A DNA stretch of 64,000 nt from WHSW01 sp963828755 (GCA_963828755.1 CAWHFY010000009.1:62001-126000); one strand, 5' to 3'; shown: positions 1-8,905, counted from the first letter of the stretch. The notes: generated from the sequence alone by a model not told the origin. Translations and numbers: made by a program.

Positions 1-760
1 GCTCGGGGACGACGTCGAGCCCGGGCGCGAGGTCGCCGCAGCGCGACAGCGACATCCACACGTTCAGCGCCCGCACCCGGCCGAGGAAGGCGCCGTCCTG
101 GTGCCAGGCCGAGTCGCTGTCGGGCATCACCCGGCGCAGCGTGCACTTCTCGATCGAGATCGCCGGGACCTCGTTCAGATAGCCGTGGATCACCTTGCGC
201 AGGCCCGAGCGCTCGAACGCCTCGAACATCTCGAACATCAGCTTCGGCGAGTCGGCCGCCCACATGCCGCCATCGCCGACCCAGTCGCGGGCGAGCGTCA
301 GATCGATCTCCGGGCCGGGGTCGAACTCCTCGTAGTAACCCTCCGAGGCGCCCCCGCCGCTGCCGAGCGAGGTCCGCGCCTGCAGGGCCATCTCGATCTC
401 CTGTGCGAGCGCGGTCGCTTTGTCGGGATCCATGATCCCGCGGACCAGCACGGCGCCGTGGCGCAGCATTCCCGCCCGCAGCAGCTCCGGGGTGAGCTGC
501 TCAGGGGTTACCTCCGGGATTCCGGAGCCAGGCGGGAGCTGGTCGTAGTCGGGCTGCGGGTAGTCGGCGTCCTCGACCGCGCGGCCGGCCAGCAGCGCCC
601 CGGCCTCGTGGCGCAGGGCGCGGATCCGGCGCTCGACGCCCGCGTCGCGGCTCTGGCGGTTGCGCGCCGAGAGCTCCTCGATCTCGGCGAACAGCGCCTC
701 GGTGTCGGGCTCGGCGACCGCGGTTGCGGCGGCCTGGCGGTTGCGGCGAAAGAAGGCGAT
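1..760 (-). CDS. Phytanoyl-CoA dioxygenase-like 2-oxoglutarate/Fe(II) oxygenase (3' end outside window)
   Basis: The minus-strand translation contains the iron-binding HxD element (AWHQDG, plus strand about 96-113) followed by a VRALNVWMSLS stretch typical of PhyH-like non-haem iron oxygenases. Such enzymes hydroxylate small molecules or sugar/lipid intermediates; the substrate here is unknown. The distal histidine and arginine of the facial triad lie beyond the window edge. The start is unclear: coding-like sequence (GIAFFRRNRQAAA) begins right after the methyltransferase stop at 771 but has no ATG, GTG or TTG; the boundary given is an ATC codon at 760. It lies downstream of and co-directional with the methyltransferase/glycosyltransferase run up to 3118, so it probably modifies a glycan or associated metabolite. 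Confidence 0.6.
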   Translation of the reverse strand, partial: MAFFRRNRQAAATAVAEPDTEALFAEIEELSARNRQSRDAGVERRIRALRHEAGALLAGRAVEDADYPQPDYDQLPPGSGIPEVTPEQLTPELLRAGMLRHGAVLVRGIMDPDKATALAQEIEMALQARTSLGSGGGASEGYYEEFDPGPEIDLTLARDWVGDGGMWAADSPKLMFEMFEAFERSGLRKVIHGYLNEVPAISIEKCTLRRVMPDSDSAWHQDGAFLGRVRALNVWMSLSRCGDLAPGLDVVPE

Positions 761-770
761 GCCAGGAAAG

Positions 771-1397
771 CTAGCCGACCGGGCGCTTCGCGAACGCCCA
801 GACCTGGACCGGGAAATCGGGCTCGTTGCGCAGCGAGTGCCAGCGGCGGTAGGCGGACCAGTTGCTGAAGTTGCCGACCACGCACTCGCGATTGCCCCAC
901 GCCTCGACGCTGATCACCTCGAGTCCGCTGCGCTCGATCAACGTCCGTAGGCCACGAGGCGTGAACCGCCAGTAGTCGAGCATCCCGTAGCCCGGGAACT
1001 CGTGGACTTTGATCAGGAACGGCGTCGAGATGATCGTGTGCCCGCCGGGCACGCAGAGATCGCGGATGTTGGCGACCGCCGCCCACGGGTCTTCGACGTG
1101 CTCGAGAACCTGCTCGCAGATCACCAGGTCGAACCTGCGCTCGTCGGTGAGCGGAGCGCAGATGTCGAACTCGGGCCAGGCCAGGCTTGCGTACTCGCGC
1201 CACGGCTTGGCGGCGTGCAGGTCGCCGCTGATCTCGGCCGCGGCGATCCGCGGCGGATCGAGCGACGCGATCAGGGATTCGACCGCCTCGTTCATCACCA
1301 CCCGCTGCCAGTGCTCCGGAGCCCCTGCAGCCGGCGGGAACGCGAGTCGGTCGGCTCGCCGCGCGACTCCGCCGGCGAGCCGGCGCAGAGGGTTCAC
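771..1397 (-). CDS. Class I SAM-dependent methyltransferase (Methyltransf_11-like)
   Basis: A 208-residue protein starting at a GTG that overlaps the upstream glycosyltransferase stop (GTGA, 1394-1397), indicating translational coupling. It has post-motif features of class I methyltransferases: FDLVICEQVLEHVEDP (acidic loop and motif II), then PGGHTIISTPF and the YWRFTPRGL segment common in sugar or polyketide methyltransferases of glycan clusters. The N-terminal glycine-rich SAM loop is weak, which is usual for this short cluster-associated subtype. Substrate unknown; context implies methylation of a glycan or lipid-linked sugar. Confidence 0.75.
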   Translation of the reverse strand: MNPLRRLAGGVARRADRLAFPPAAGAPEHWQRVVMNEAVESLIASLDPPRIAAAEISGDLHAAKPWREYASLAWPEFDICAPLTDERRFDLVICEQVLEHVEDPWAAVANIRDLCVPGGHTIISTPFLIKVHEFPGYGMLDYWRFTPRGLRTLIERSGLEVISVEAWGNRECVVGNFSNWSAYRRWHSLRNEPDFPVQVWAFAKRPVG

Positions 1398-2320
1398 ACC
1401 AGGCCCCGCCAGGCGGGAGGAATCGGCTCGCACACGATGTGGATGCCCTCGCTCTCGAATCCGGAGTCGCTCAGAAACCAGCGATCGAACTCCTCGCCGG
1501 CCTCGAGCCGGTTGTAGGAGGCCCAGCCGTGGTCGAGGTCGGCGGCTCCCCAATCGCGGCGGGCGCGGGCTCCGTGGCGGGCGCGGCAGAGTTCGTAGTC
1601 CATGCGGTGCAGGTGGATGAGGCGCAGGTCGGGATCGTAGTTGCGGCGCCCGTCGGCGCTCGCGTGGAGCCCAGGCACCCACGTCATCGGGACTGTGGCA
1701 AGAAGCGGCTTGTCGTAGGCATCGTTGGCGAACCAATAGCCGCGTTGATCGAGAACCGGCCGGGAGAGGTCGAGCGGTGGCTCGCGATCCGGCAGGTGCA
1801 GGATCTCGTAGCCGAGCGGGTTGACGAACTCCTCGTCCAGGCGGTCGATGTACTGATCGAGAGTGCCCCATGACGGGAGCGGGGAGATGATCTCGTCGGC
1901 ATCGGCAACCAGGACGACGTCGTATCGATCGAGCAGCTCCTCCTGGAACGCCGCGAGGGTTTCGGCCATCCAGGTGTGATCGACGCTCGGGTGGGGAGTG
2001 GGGACCCGGACGAAGCCGTCCCGATCCGTCGAGCCGTCGCTGGAGTCGTTGTCGAGCACGTAGATGTCATCGGCGGCGAAAAACCGCGAGTAGTAGCCCA
2101 GCCAGAGCGGCAGGAACACGGCCTCGTCGTGGACGATCGTGACCACCGCCCGACGGCGGCGCGAGCGGCGCCACGGCAGCCTGTTGCGTGGTGGCGCGGA
2201 GGGCGAGCCGTAACGCAGCGCGCGTGCCTCGCGCCAGGGGGCGAAGAACTCCTCGTGGGGATGCTCGGCGTCGAGATGGATCTCGGGCGCCTCGATGGCG
2301 GGTCTGCGGGGGCCGCTCAT
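1394..2320 (-). CDS. Family 2-like glycosyltransferase (Glyco_tranf_2_4 type)
   Basis: A 308-residue protein starting at ATG 2320, overlapping the FkbM stop by 4 bp (ATGA). Near residue 60 it has VVTIVHDEAVFLPLWLGYY, then VLDNDSSDGST (GT-A nucleotide-sugar binding) and VLVADADEIISP, a DxD-like metal site. A run of His/Tyr residues near the C-terminus (HLHRMDYELC) matches the cytosolic GT2-like family often found with FkbM methyltransferases. The acceptor is unknown. The upstream FkbM gene is fused to this reading frame in the given sequence by a one-base insertion, so automatic annotation would report a false 692-residue hybrid. Confidence 0.8.
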   Translation of the reverse strand: MSGPRRPAIEAPEIHLDAEHPHEEFFAPWREARALRYGSPSAPPRNRLPWRRSRRRRAVVTIVHDEAVFLPLWLGYYSRFFAADDIYVLDNDSSDGSTDRDGFVRVPTPHPSVDHTWMAETLAAFQEELLDRYDVVLVADADEIISPLPSWGTLDQYIDRLDEEFVNPLGYEILHLPDREPPLDLSRPVLDQRGYWFANDAYDKPLLATVPMTWVPGLHASADGRRNYDPDLRLIHLHRMDYELCRARHGARARRDWGAADLDHGWASYNRLEAGEEFDRWFLSDSGFESEGIHIVCEPIPPAWRGLV

Positions 2321-3118
2321 CGGATCGCGTAGAGCATGTGAAGGGGGCTGTCGCGAAAGGCCGGCTCCTGCTCGGTCGCGACCTCGAAGCCTCGGCCGCG
2401 CAGCTCGCTCGACGATCGCCGCCAGGCGGCCGTCGAGGTCGTGCACCTCGGCCGCCAGCTGGCGGATCAGGGGCCAGTCGGCGCCGAGGATTCCGGCGAG
2501 GACGTCGGCCTCGGCCTGCTCGACGTCGATCTTGAGCAGGTCGATCCGCTCGATCCCGAGCTCGGCGACCACCGCCGACAACGGACGCAGCTCAACGGTC
2601 ACCTGCTCCGGATCGAAACGACCGACGAGTCCGCGCTCCACCTCGTCAGGCGCCTGCCCGAGGGCGAGCATCGCCCGGCGAACGGCCTCGCGGTCGGTGG
2701 CCGGATCCGCGTAGCGGCTCGCCATCGCGGCGGAGCCCCGGTAGAACGTGAACTCGACCCGCTCGGCGGACCGGCCGAGTCCGAACGGGTGACAGCGGCA
2801 GGCGGGAAGACCAGCGACGTTGCGCTCGAGCAGTGCGAACGAGCTCGGCACCGGCTCGAAGCTGTGGACGGTGGACGCACCACAGACCGAGGCGAAGAAC
2901 GCGGCCGCGACGCCGACGTTCGCGCCCACGTCGAGCACGACGTCACCCGGGCCGACCTCGACGCCGTGGCGCAGATAGCAGCGGTCGGCGACGATCTCCT
3001 GGACCTGAAACCACAGCTGGCTGCGGTCGTAGTGGTCGAGCTCGCCGCGCAGCCGCTCCGCGTCGGCGGCGGGGTGCGCGGTCAGGCGGCCGGGCGCGTC
3101 TGGGTCGTCGCCGGGCAC
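2317..3118 (-). CDS. FkbM family methyltransferase, one-base frameshift near 2401-2410
   Basis: The frame from GTG 3118 shows the SAM-binding DVVLDVGANVGVAAAFFA loop, SFEPVPSSF, and the FkbM hallmark IDLLKIDVEQAEADVL followed by EVHDLDGR. After VER the frame is lost, but one base over it continues LRGRGFEVATEQEP and ends LHMLYAIR, a normal FkbM C-terminus. Removing one base makes 267 codons exactly and recreates an ATGA overlap with the next gene, so a single inserted base is the simplest reading. FkbM enzymes O-methylate sugars or polyketide groups. The gene is divergent from the methyltransferase at 3147, with 28 bp between their starts. Confidence 0.75.
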
Positions 3119-3146
3119 GGCGCGGACTCTAGACTGCGCCACCCTC

Positions 3147-4109
3147 GTGCCGGCCAGCTTCTTCCCGACCGACCCCGACGAGAACGCCGCGTCGCTCTCG
3201 AATCTCGCCGAGGTCCTGTTCGGCTGCCTGGACGCGATCGCGGCGCGCACCGTCGTCGAGATCGGGGCCTTCCACGGGAAGTCGACCAACGAGATGCTCG
3301 CCTGGGCCGAGCGCGCCGGCGCCAAGGTGATCGCGGTCGATCCCGCGCCGCAGCCCGACCTGACCGAGATCGCCGCCGGGCACCCCGAGCTCGAGCTGGT
3401 CGAGGCGACCAGCCACGACGCGCTCCCGAAGCTCCCCGACGCCGACGCGATCATCATCGACGGCGACCACAACTACTTCACGCTCAGCGAGGAGCTGCGG
3501 CTGATCTCCGAGCGCGACCCCGGCGCCACCATGCCGGTGCTGATGCTGCACGACATCGGCTGGCCGCTGGCCCGCCGCGACGGCTACTACGCCCCGGACC
3601 GGATCCCGGCCGAGCACCGCCAGCCGCTCGCCTTCAACACGTTCCTCGCTCCCGAGGAGCCCGGCACGCTCGACGAGGGGATGCCGTTCGCGTGCGTCGC
3701 CGAGCGCGAGGGGGGTCCGGCGAACGGCATCCTGACCGCGGTCGAGGACTTCCTCGCCTCCCGACCGGAGCTCGAGTTCGCGAAGGTGCCGGCGTTTTTC
3801 GGCTTCGGCGTCATCTGGCATCGCGACGCTCCCTGGGCGGCGGCGGTCGCCGCAGCGGTCGCTCCTTGGGACTGCAATCCGGTGCTCGAGCGGCTCGAGG
3901 CCAATCGGGTCCGCCACATGGTCGAGCGCTATCGGATGACCCGCCGGCTCGAGATCGCGACCGACCGCCTCGAGCAAGCCGACGCCGTGCTCAGGGCGCT
4001 CGAGGGTTCGCGCGCCTTCGCGGTCGCCGAGCAGCTCTCGCGCGCCCATGGGCGCGGCCGCCCCGCCTTCACCCGCGAGGACGTCCGCCGGGCCTTGAAC
4101 GGCGGCTGA
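3147..4109 (+). CDS. Class I SAM methyltransferase, Methyltransf_24-like
   Basis: A 320-residue protein with a GTG start at 3147 in a very short divergent region. VVEIGAFHGKST (about residues 32-43) is the SAM-binding loop, VIAVDPAP carries the acidic ribose-binding residue, and IIIDGDHNYFT is the Asp/His element of the TylF/Methyltransf_24 group. A long C-terminal helical tail (residues about 255-320, rich in Arg and Leu) resembles tails that dock on membranes or polymerases in glycan clusters. It converges with the TylF-like gene, leaving only 3 bp between stops. Product methylated is unknown. Confidence 0.75.
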   Translation: MPASFFPTDPDENAASLSNLAEVLFGCLDAIAARTVVEIGAFHGKSTNEMLAWAERAGAKVIAVDPAPQPDLTEIAAGHPELELVEATSHDALPKLPDADAIIIDGDHNYFTLSEELRLISERDPGATMPVLMLHDIGWPLARRDGYYAPDRIPAEHRQPLAFNTFLAPEEPGTLDEGMPFACVAEREGGPANGILTAVEDFLASRPELEFAKVPAFFGFGVIWHRDAPWAAAVAAAVAPWDCNPVLERLEANRVRHMVERYRMTRRLEIATDRLEQADAVLRALEGSRAFAVAEQLSRAHGRGRPAFTREDVRRALNGG

Positions 4110-4112
4110 CGC

Positions 4113-4955
4113 CTAGAACGGGCCGCCGGCGTGCTCGCGCTCCTCGGGCAGGGGTGCCGACTCGGGGTCGTAGTCCCAGTAGCCCGAGAGGTCCTTGCGG
4201 GTGTAGGCGACGCTGGTCGGGTCGTGGGCCCAGTTCCACTCGGTCGCCGGGCCGAGGTAGTACTGCCCGACGCCGATCCCGGACCCCGAGCCGATCAGCC
4301 CGGGCGGGGTGGTGTCGAAGGTCTCGCGCCAGTAGCGCTCCGACCAGAACAGGGCGCAGAACTCGGTGAAGATGTACTCGTCGGTGAACAGGTAGCCCTG
4401 CTCGTTGAGGTGCGGCCAGAGGTTCTTGATGCAGTCGTCGAGGCTGGACTGGTAGTCGACGTCGAGGAAGGCGAGCGCGATCGGCTCGGTGTGGCTCGGG
4501 AGCGTGTCGCTGAACCAGCCCTTGCGGAAGGTGCAGACGTCGATCTCGCCGTAGTCGCGGACGTTCTGCTTGACCGCCTCGAGGTCGGCGTCGAGAAAGC
4601 CGGTCTGGCTGGCCCGGGCGAAGCGGTCGTTGCCGCGCGGTGATGGCAGGCCGGCGAAGGAGTCGTAGACGATTAGCTGGCGCCCGGTCAGCGCGCAGGC
4701 GAGCGACAGGTTCGCGGTCGAGCCGCCCATGAAGCAGCCGCACTCGACCACGACGCCCTGCTCGTCGGGCGGGATCTCGAACAGCTTCACCGCCATCGCC
4801 AGGTGGGCCTTGTAGGAGGTGCCGGTCCAGACGTTGCGGGTCGTCCGCCACATCCGCAGCGCGAGCGCGAGGCGCTTGCGCCAGCTCAGCCCGTAGGCCG
4901 GGTGAAAGCGCGGGTTGATCATCAGATAGAAGGCGGTCGAGGGCAGCGAGACCAC
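4113..4955 (-). CDS. TylF/macrocin-O-methyltransferase family protein
   Basis: VVVECGCFMGGSTANLSL is the SAM loop of the TylF family; YDSFAGLPSP, FRKGWFSDTLP and FLDVDYQSSLDDCIKNLWPHL are diagnostic, the DxD in the last providing metal ligands. About 280 residues from the GTG at 4955; an ATG at 4922 (MINPRFHPAYG) is the alternative start. The longer form keeps a hydrophobic LPSTAFYL segment. TylF enzymes methylate hydroxyls of deoxysugars in macrolides and glycans. Divergent from the ABC ATPase at 5161, with which it probably serves the same surface-glycan product. Confidence 0.75.
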   Translation of the reverse strand: MVSLPSTAFYLMINPRFHPAYGLSWRKRLALALRMWRTTRNVWTGTSYKAHLAMAVKLFEIPPDEQGVVVECGCFMGGSTANLSLACALTGRQLIVYDSFAGLPSPRGNDRFARASQTGFLDADLEAVKQNVRDYGEIDVCTFRKGWFSDTLPSHTEPIALAFLDVDYQSSLDDCIKNLWPHLNEQGYLFTDEYIFTEFCALFWSERYWRETFDTTPPGLIGSGSGIGVGQYYLGPATEWNWAHDPTSVAYTRKDLSGYWDYDPESAPLPEEREHAGGPF

Positions 4956-5160
4956 GCCCCAGAGCCGCGCGAGGCGGATCCGGGCGCTTGCGACCGCGCG
5001 CCCGCAAGGCGTGCCCGCAGCCCGGGGCGCGATGATTCGACCTGTCCCGGTTGCCCGTTCAAGCGGCGGGAACGCTACTCGATCGCGCTCGGGCCACCGG
5101 ATAACATGCCCGTCCCCGACGAGCCTGGCCGCGCGCCAGACCGGCGCTGTGGCCCAACCT

Positions 5161-6432
5161 ATGCATCTGGACGAAATCGTCGTACCGAAGGGACCGGCCG
5201 CCACCAGAGCGGTCACCGACGCCCCGCTCGCGATCGAGGTCCGCAACCTCGTCAAGAGCTTCGAGATCCCGCTGCAGCGCGTCGACTCGATCAAAGAGCG
5301 CGTCCTGCACCCGCTTGCCGCCGGCCAGGTGCGCCGCCTCGAGGCGCTTCGCGACGTCTCCTTCGAGGTCCACCGCGGCGAGTTCTTCGGGATCGTCGGG
5401 CGCAACGGGACCGGCAAGTCGACCCTGCTGAAGATCCTCGCCTCGATCTATCGCGCCGAGGCGGGGACGATCCGCATGGCCGGGCGCGTCGCCCCGTTCA
5501 TCGAGCTCGGGGTCGGCTTCAACCCCGAGCTGACCGCGCGCGAGAACGTGATCCTCAACGGGGTCCTGATGGGCCTCAGCCGCGACGACGCGGAGGGCCG
5601 CCTCGAGGCGGTGATCGAGTTCGCAGAGCTCGAGGAGTTCGCCGACCTGAAGCTCAAGAACTACTCCTCGGGGATGCTGGTCCGCCTCGCCTTCGCGATC
5701 ATGATCCAGTCCGACGCCGACATCCTCTTGATCGACGAGGTGCTGGCGGTCGGCGACGCCGCCTTTCAGCAGAAGTGCAAGGACGTCTTTCACGAGATCC
5801 GCGGCTCCGATCGCACCGTGGTCTTGGTCACCCACGACATGCTCGCCGTCGAGGAATACTGCGACCGCGCGATGCTCCTGCACGAGGGCGACATCATCGC
5901 GATCGGCGCGCCCGAGCGGGTCGCCCATCAATATCTGCAGCTCAACTTCGCGACCGCCGGAGCGCCCGGCGAGGACACGGGCGCGCAGGTCGCGTCCGAC
6001 ATCCGCCTCGTCGAGGCGTGGATCGAGTCCGACTCGGGCGAGCGGATCAGCAACATCGAGCAGCACGAGGGCTTCGTCTTTCACGCCGTGCTCGAGGCGA
6101 TCAAGCCGGTCCCGGGGCCGAGCTTCGGCTTCATGCTCACGAACGCCGACGGGGTCGACATCTGTGGCTTCGGGCGCGGCCTCGACGAGGCGCACACGGA
6201 CGCCGACGTGCTCGAGGCCGGCGAGCGGCTCCACATCAGCGCCAGGGTCGACAACCAACTCGCCGTCGGGCGCTACTTCATCTCCTGTCGCGCCTACGCC
6301 GAGCACTCGTACGCGAAGCTCCTGCTGGTGATCCCGCAGGTGATCGACTTCCTGATCTTCGGGGTCGACCAGACGGTCGGTGTCGTCTCGATCTTTCCCG
6401 AGACGAAGGTGGTGCGCGGCGGCTCGGACTAG
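5161..6432 (+). CDS. Polysaccharide ABC transporter ATP-binding protein with C-terminal Wzt-like domain
   Basis: A 423-residue ATPase: Walker A GRNGTGKST (about residue 80), signature YSSGM (about 168), Walker B ILLIDEVLA (about 190), H-loop VTHD (about 223). The signature replacement and the FIELGVGFNPELTARENV segment are characteristic of Wzt/TagH/RfbB exporters. Residues about 275-420 form a beta-rich Wzt_C-like domain that in O-antigen ATPases reads the polymer end (often a methylated cap). Surrounding methyltransferases fit that role. No permease (Wzm-like) is present in this window. A GTG at 5149 is an alternative start. Its stop shares CTAG with the convergent gene at 6429. Confidence 0.88.
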   Translation: MHLDEIVVPKGPAATRAVTDAPLAIEVRNLVKSFEIPLQRVDSIKERVLHPLAAGQVRRLEALRDVSFEVHRGEFFGIVGRNGTGKSTLLKILASIYRAEAGTIRMAGRVAPFIELGVGFNPELTARENVILNGVLMGLSRDDAEGRLEAVIEFAELEEFADLKLKNYSSGMLVRLAFAIMIQSDADILLIDEVLAVGDAAFQQKCKDVFHEIRGSDRTVVLVTHDMLAVEEYCDRAMLLHEGDIIAIGAPERVAHQYLQLNFATAGAPGEDTGAQVASDIRLVEAWIESDSGERISNIEQHEGFVFHAVLEAIKPVPGPSFGFMLTNADGVDICGFGRGLDEAHTDADVLEAGERLHISARVDNQLAVGRYFISCRAYAEHSYAKLLLVIPQVIDFLIFGVDQTVGVVSIFPETKVVRGGSD

Positions 6433-7328
6433 CGCGCCCGGCGAGCCCGCACGCGCGTGCCGAGCGAGCGAAGCGGTGCGGTGACACGCCAGCTGAGGCT
6501 GTTGCGCATCCGCTCGATCTCCTTCCAGTGAGCCACTCGCAGCAGCTCCTGGACCCCGCCCATCAGGCGCGCCGCGGAGGCCTCGGCCTCGGCGCGGCGG
6601 GCGCGGAACTCCCAATCGTTGTCGCGGGTGCCGTTGTGGGGGAGCTTGCCGTCCCACTTTTCGGCGACCGTCATGTAGGCAGTGATCCAGCTCTCGACGT
6701 CCTCGATCAGCGTCAGGGAGTGGTGGTGGACGACCTGCAGATCGGCGGTCACGACCTTCTTGCCGGCTTCGCGGACCTGCATGCAGAAGTCGAAGTCGTA
6801 GCCGTGGATCTTGCCCAGCGATTCGTCGAAGCGCAGCTCGCGCATCGCCCACGGGCTCAGCGCCATCACGAAGCCGTCGACCGAGTCGACCTCGCCGACC
6901 TTCGCGTAGGGCGGCAGGGCCTCCGTCATCCACGAGAACGCGGGGATCTCACCGCCGCCGAGCTCCTCGTAGCGGTGGGTGAACGAGGCCCAGGTGATCG
7001 ACCCCTCCCACCAGGCGATGCTGCGCACGTCGACCGCCCCGGCGCAGCCGACCACGGCGACGTCGGGGTCGCTGAGCGCGAGCTTCACCTTCGGGATGAA
7101 CTGGGGGTCATGGATCTCGGCGTCCTGGTGGATGAGGACGAGCGCCTCGACGTCGTCGCGGTCCTTGACCTGGTCGAGGATCAGGTTGTAGTTGCGAAAC
7201 AGCGAGCCGACGCTGGCGAAGACGATCAGCTCGACGTCGGGATCGTCCGCCTGCAGGCGCCGGACGCCCGCGCCGGCGGCGCGCTCGAAGACGTCAGGGT
7301 CGGTGACTGCGGTCGCGAAGACGAACAT
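6429..7328 (-). CDS. Glycosyltransferase, StrF-like family (PF13712 type)
   Basis: A 299-residue protein beginning MFVFATAVTDP. LVLIHQDAEIHDPQF is the HQD-type metal/nucleotide-sugar element, WWEGSITWAS and VDSVDGFVMALSPWAM follow, then GYDFDFCMQVREAGKKVV with the catalytic-region acidic pair; this order matches StrF-like GT-A transferases that work with Wzt/FkbM clusters. The C-terminus is Arg-rich and helical. It overlaps the ABC ATPase stop tail-to-tail (6429-6432). Sugar donor and acceptor cannot be read from sequence. Confidence 0.75.
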   Translation of the reverse strand: MFVFATAVTDPDVFERAAGAGVRRLQADDPDVELIVFASVGSLFRNYNLILDQVKDRDDVEALVLIHQDAEIHDPQFIPKVKLALSDPDVAVVGCAGAVDVRSIAWWEGSITWASFTHRYEELGGGEIPAFSWMTEALPPYAKVGEVDSVDGFVMALSPWAMRELRFDESLGKIHGYDFDFCMQVREAGKKVVTADLQVVHHHSLTLIEDVESWITAYMTVAEKWDGKLPHNGTRDNDWEFRARRAEAEASAARLMGGVQELLRVAHWKEIERMRNSLSWRVTAPLRSLGTRVRARRAR

Positions 7329-7367
7329 CGGCCCGGGGAATCTAGTGACCGCCGGGGAGGCCGGGCG

Positions 7368-8306
7368 TCAGGCGGTGGCGCTGGCGGCCGCGCGGCCGCC
7401 CTTGACGCGGCGCCGCGAGAACGCCTGCGCGCCGAACAGCAGCCCGACCATGACGCTGGCGACGCCGATTGCGGGCAGCACGATCCCGGGCTCGTAGTTC
7501 TTCGCGATCAGGGTCGTGCCGGACGCACAGAGAACGATCGCGAGCGCGTAGCGGAGGAACTTCTGCGGTGCCTTGACCGACAGGTTGGTGCCGAGGATGA
7601 CGCCGGGGATCGAGCCGACGAGGATCGTCCCGGCGAGGAGAAAGTCGATGTTGCCGCCGATCCAGTGGGCGATCCCCGCGGCCCAGAGCAGCACGGCGGC
7701 GTGGAAGACGTCGGTGCCGACCACCCGGCGCGGGGTGAGGCGGAAGATCGCGATCAGCGCGATCGCGATCAGGGTGCCGCTGCCGGCCGAGGTCAACCCG
7801 ATCACGAAGCCGGTGGTCATCCCGGTGATCACCGCGGCGATGATGTGGCGGCGATACAGGTGCATCGCCGAGCGCTCCTGGATCACGCCGGCCAAGAACA
7901 GTGAGCGCAGCAGCGTGGCCACCCCCACCACGACCAGGGTGCCGCCGAGCATCCCGAGCACCAGCGTGTCGAGATCGTCGCCGTAGCGTCGCTGCAGCAG
8001 CTCGATCACCCAAACGCCGGCGATCGCCGCCGGGACGCTGCCGACAGCGAGCCAGAAGGCGAGCCCCTTGTGCACGGTTCCGAGCTTCAGGTGCTTGTAG
8101 CCGCCGACGGTCTTGGTGACCGCCGCGTAGAAGATGTCGGTGCCGATCGCGGTCACCGGCTGGATCCCGAAGATCAGGATCAGAAGCGGCGTCATCAGCG
8201 AGGCGCCGCCCATGCCGGTCATCCCGACGAGCAGGCCGATGCCGAACCCGAACAGAATGATCGTCGGGTCGATGCCGAGTCCGAAGATGTGAAACCAGGG
8301 ATCCAT
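7368..8306 (-). CDS. TauE/SafE family sulfite/sulfonate exporter
   Basis: A 312-residue polytopic membrane protein with about eight hydrophobic segments and two internally related halves: GIGLLVGMTGMGGASLMTPLL near the N-terminus and VIGLTSAGSGTLIAIALI in the second half, both TauE glycine-rich signatures, plus GTDIFYAA and VGTDVFHAA. TauE proteins move sulfite, sulfoacetate or similar anions across the cytoplasmic membrane. Its place next to an Rrf2 regulator and the assimilatory sulfate genes suggests sulfite or sulfate-related transport. The upstream region carries GTATTTACGC, shared with the sir promoter region. Confidence 0.87.
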   Translation of the reverse strand: MDPWFHIFGLGIDPTIILFGFGIGLLVGMTGMGGASLMTPLLILIFGIQPVTAIGTDIFYAAVTKTVGGYKHLKLGTVHKGLAFWLAVGSVPAAIAGVWVIELLQRRYGDDLDTLVLGMLGGTLVVVGVATLLRSLFLAGVIQERSAMHLYRRHIIAAVITGMTTGFVIGLTSAGSGTLIAIALIAIFRLTPRRVVGTDVFHAAVLLWAAGIAHWIGGNIDFLLAGTILVGSIPGVILGTNLSVKAPQKFLRYALAIVLCASGTTLIAKNYEPGIVLPAIGVASVMVGLLFGAQAFSRRRVKGGRAAASATA

Positions 8307-8330
8307 TACGGGTGGGGAGGGGGAGTGAGT

Positions 8331-8346
8331 GCCCGTATTTACGCCC
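8331..8346 (-). promoter_or_regulatory. Candidate sulfur-regulon element upstream of the TauE-like gene
   Basis: The ten bases GTATTTACGC (8335-8344) lie about 30 bp before the exporter start. The same ten bases occur 36 bp before the sir ATG (14928-14937). On the coding strand it reads GCGTAAATAC, so it may contain a -10 hexamer (TAAATA) or be an operator for the neighbouring Rrf2 regulator. Only two copies were seen. Confidence 0.35.
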
Positions 8347-8446
8347 TTTGTGGACCGACTTGGTCCCCAATAGCGTCGCGACAGGGTAGCAGGGGTTCCA
8401 GCGGGTCAGGGGCCGCTTCGTGAGGCCAGCAGTCAGCCGGGCCGGG

Positions 8447-8905
8447 TCAGCGCTTCAGCCAGGCCTCGGGGTCGTTCAAGACCGCCTCGATGCGCCACGG
8501 CAGGTCGCCGCGCGCGACCTCGGCCAGGGTGGCGTTCTCGAGCACCGAGCGCAACGCGGCGCGGACGGCGACCCAGACGTCGCGCAGCTTCTCGGCCGGT
8601 CCGCCGTAGTGGAGCTCCTCGGGGGCGTTCTCGTGGATGTTGGCAAGCGGGCCCTCAACCGCTCGGATCACGTCGGCGATCGTGATCTTGGCCGGATCGC
8701 GGGCGAGCCAGTAGCCGCCCTTGGCGCCGCGCCGCGCCTGGATCAGGCGGGCGTGCTTCAGCTCGAGGAGGATGTGCTCGAGGAACTGCAGGGGGATCCC
8801 CTGCGACTCGGACAGCCGCTCCCCCTTGACCGGGTCACCGCCGTGGTTGGCGGCGAGCTCGAGCGCCGCGCGGACGGCGTAGTCGGCTTTCGCTGAGATT
8901 CGCAC
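8447..8905 (-). CDS. Rrf2 family transcriptional regulator, cysteine-free (CymR-like)
   Basis: A 152-residue protein from GTG 8905. The N-terminus RISAKADYAVRAALELA and the winged-helix GIPLQFLEHILLELK ... RRGAKGGYWLARDP are classic Rrf2. There is no cysteine in the protein, so it cannot bind an Fe-S cluster as IscR or NsrR do; this resembles CymR, the cysteine-metabolism repressor that senses through CysK. Between the exporter and the sulfate genes, it is a good candidate for the local sulfur regulator. The intergenic region with the PHP gene (8906-8962) contains an AT-rich stretch (CAATTGTCGCAATTTGAGTCAA) that could hold both promoters and an operator. Confidence 0.85.
   Translation of the reverse strand: MRISAKADYAVRAALELAANHGGDPVKGERLSESQGIPLQFLEHILLELKHARLIQARRGAKGGYWLARDPAKITIADVIRAVEGPLANIHENAPEELHYGGPAEKLRDVWVAVRAALRSVLENATLAEVARGDLPWRIEAVLNDPEAWLKR

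Noticed and set aside
1394..3472. FkbM-glycosyltransferase fusion protein
   Set aside because: Arises only from a one-base insertion; two separate genes with an ATGA overlap appear when it is removed.
4803..7904. 1033-residue open frame on the plus strand
   Set aside because: Shadow of several real genes (TylF-like, ABC ATPase, StrF-like GT, TauE); Arg/Ala-rich translation without domains, a known artefact of very high GC.
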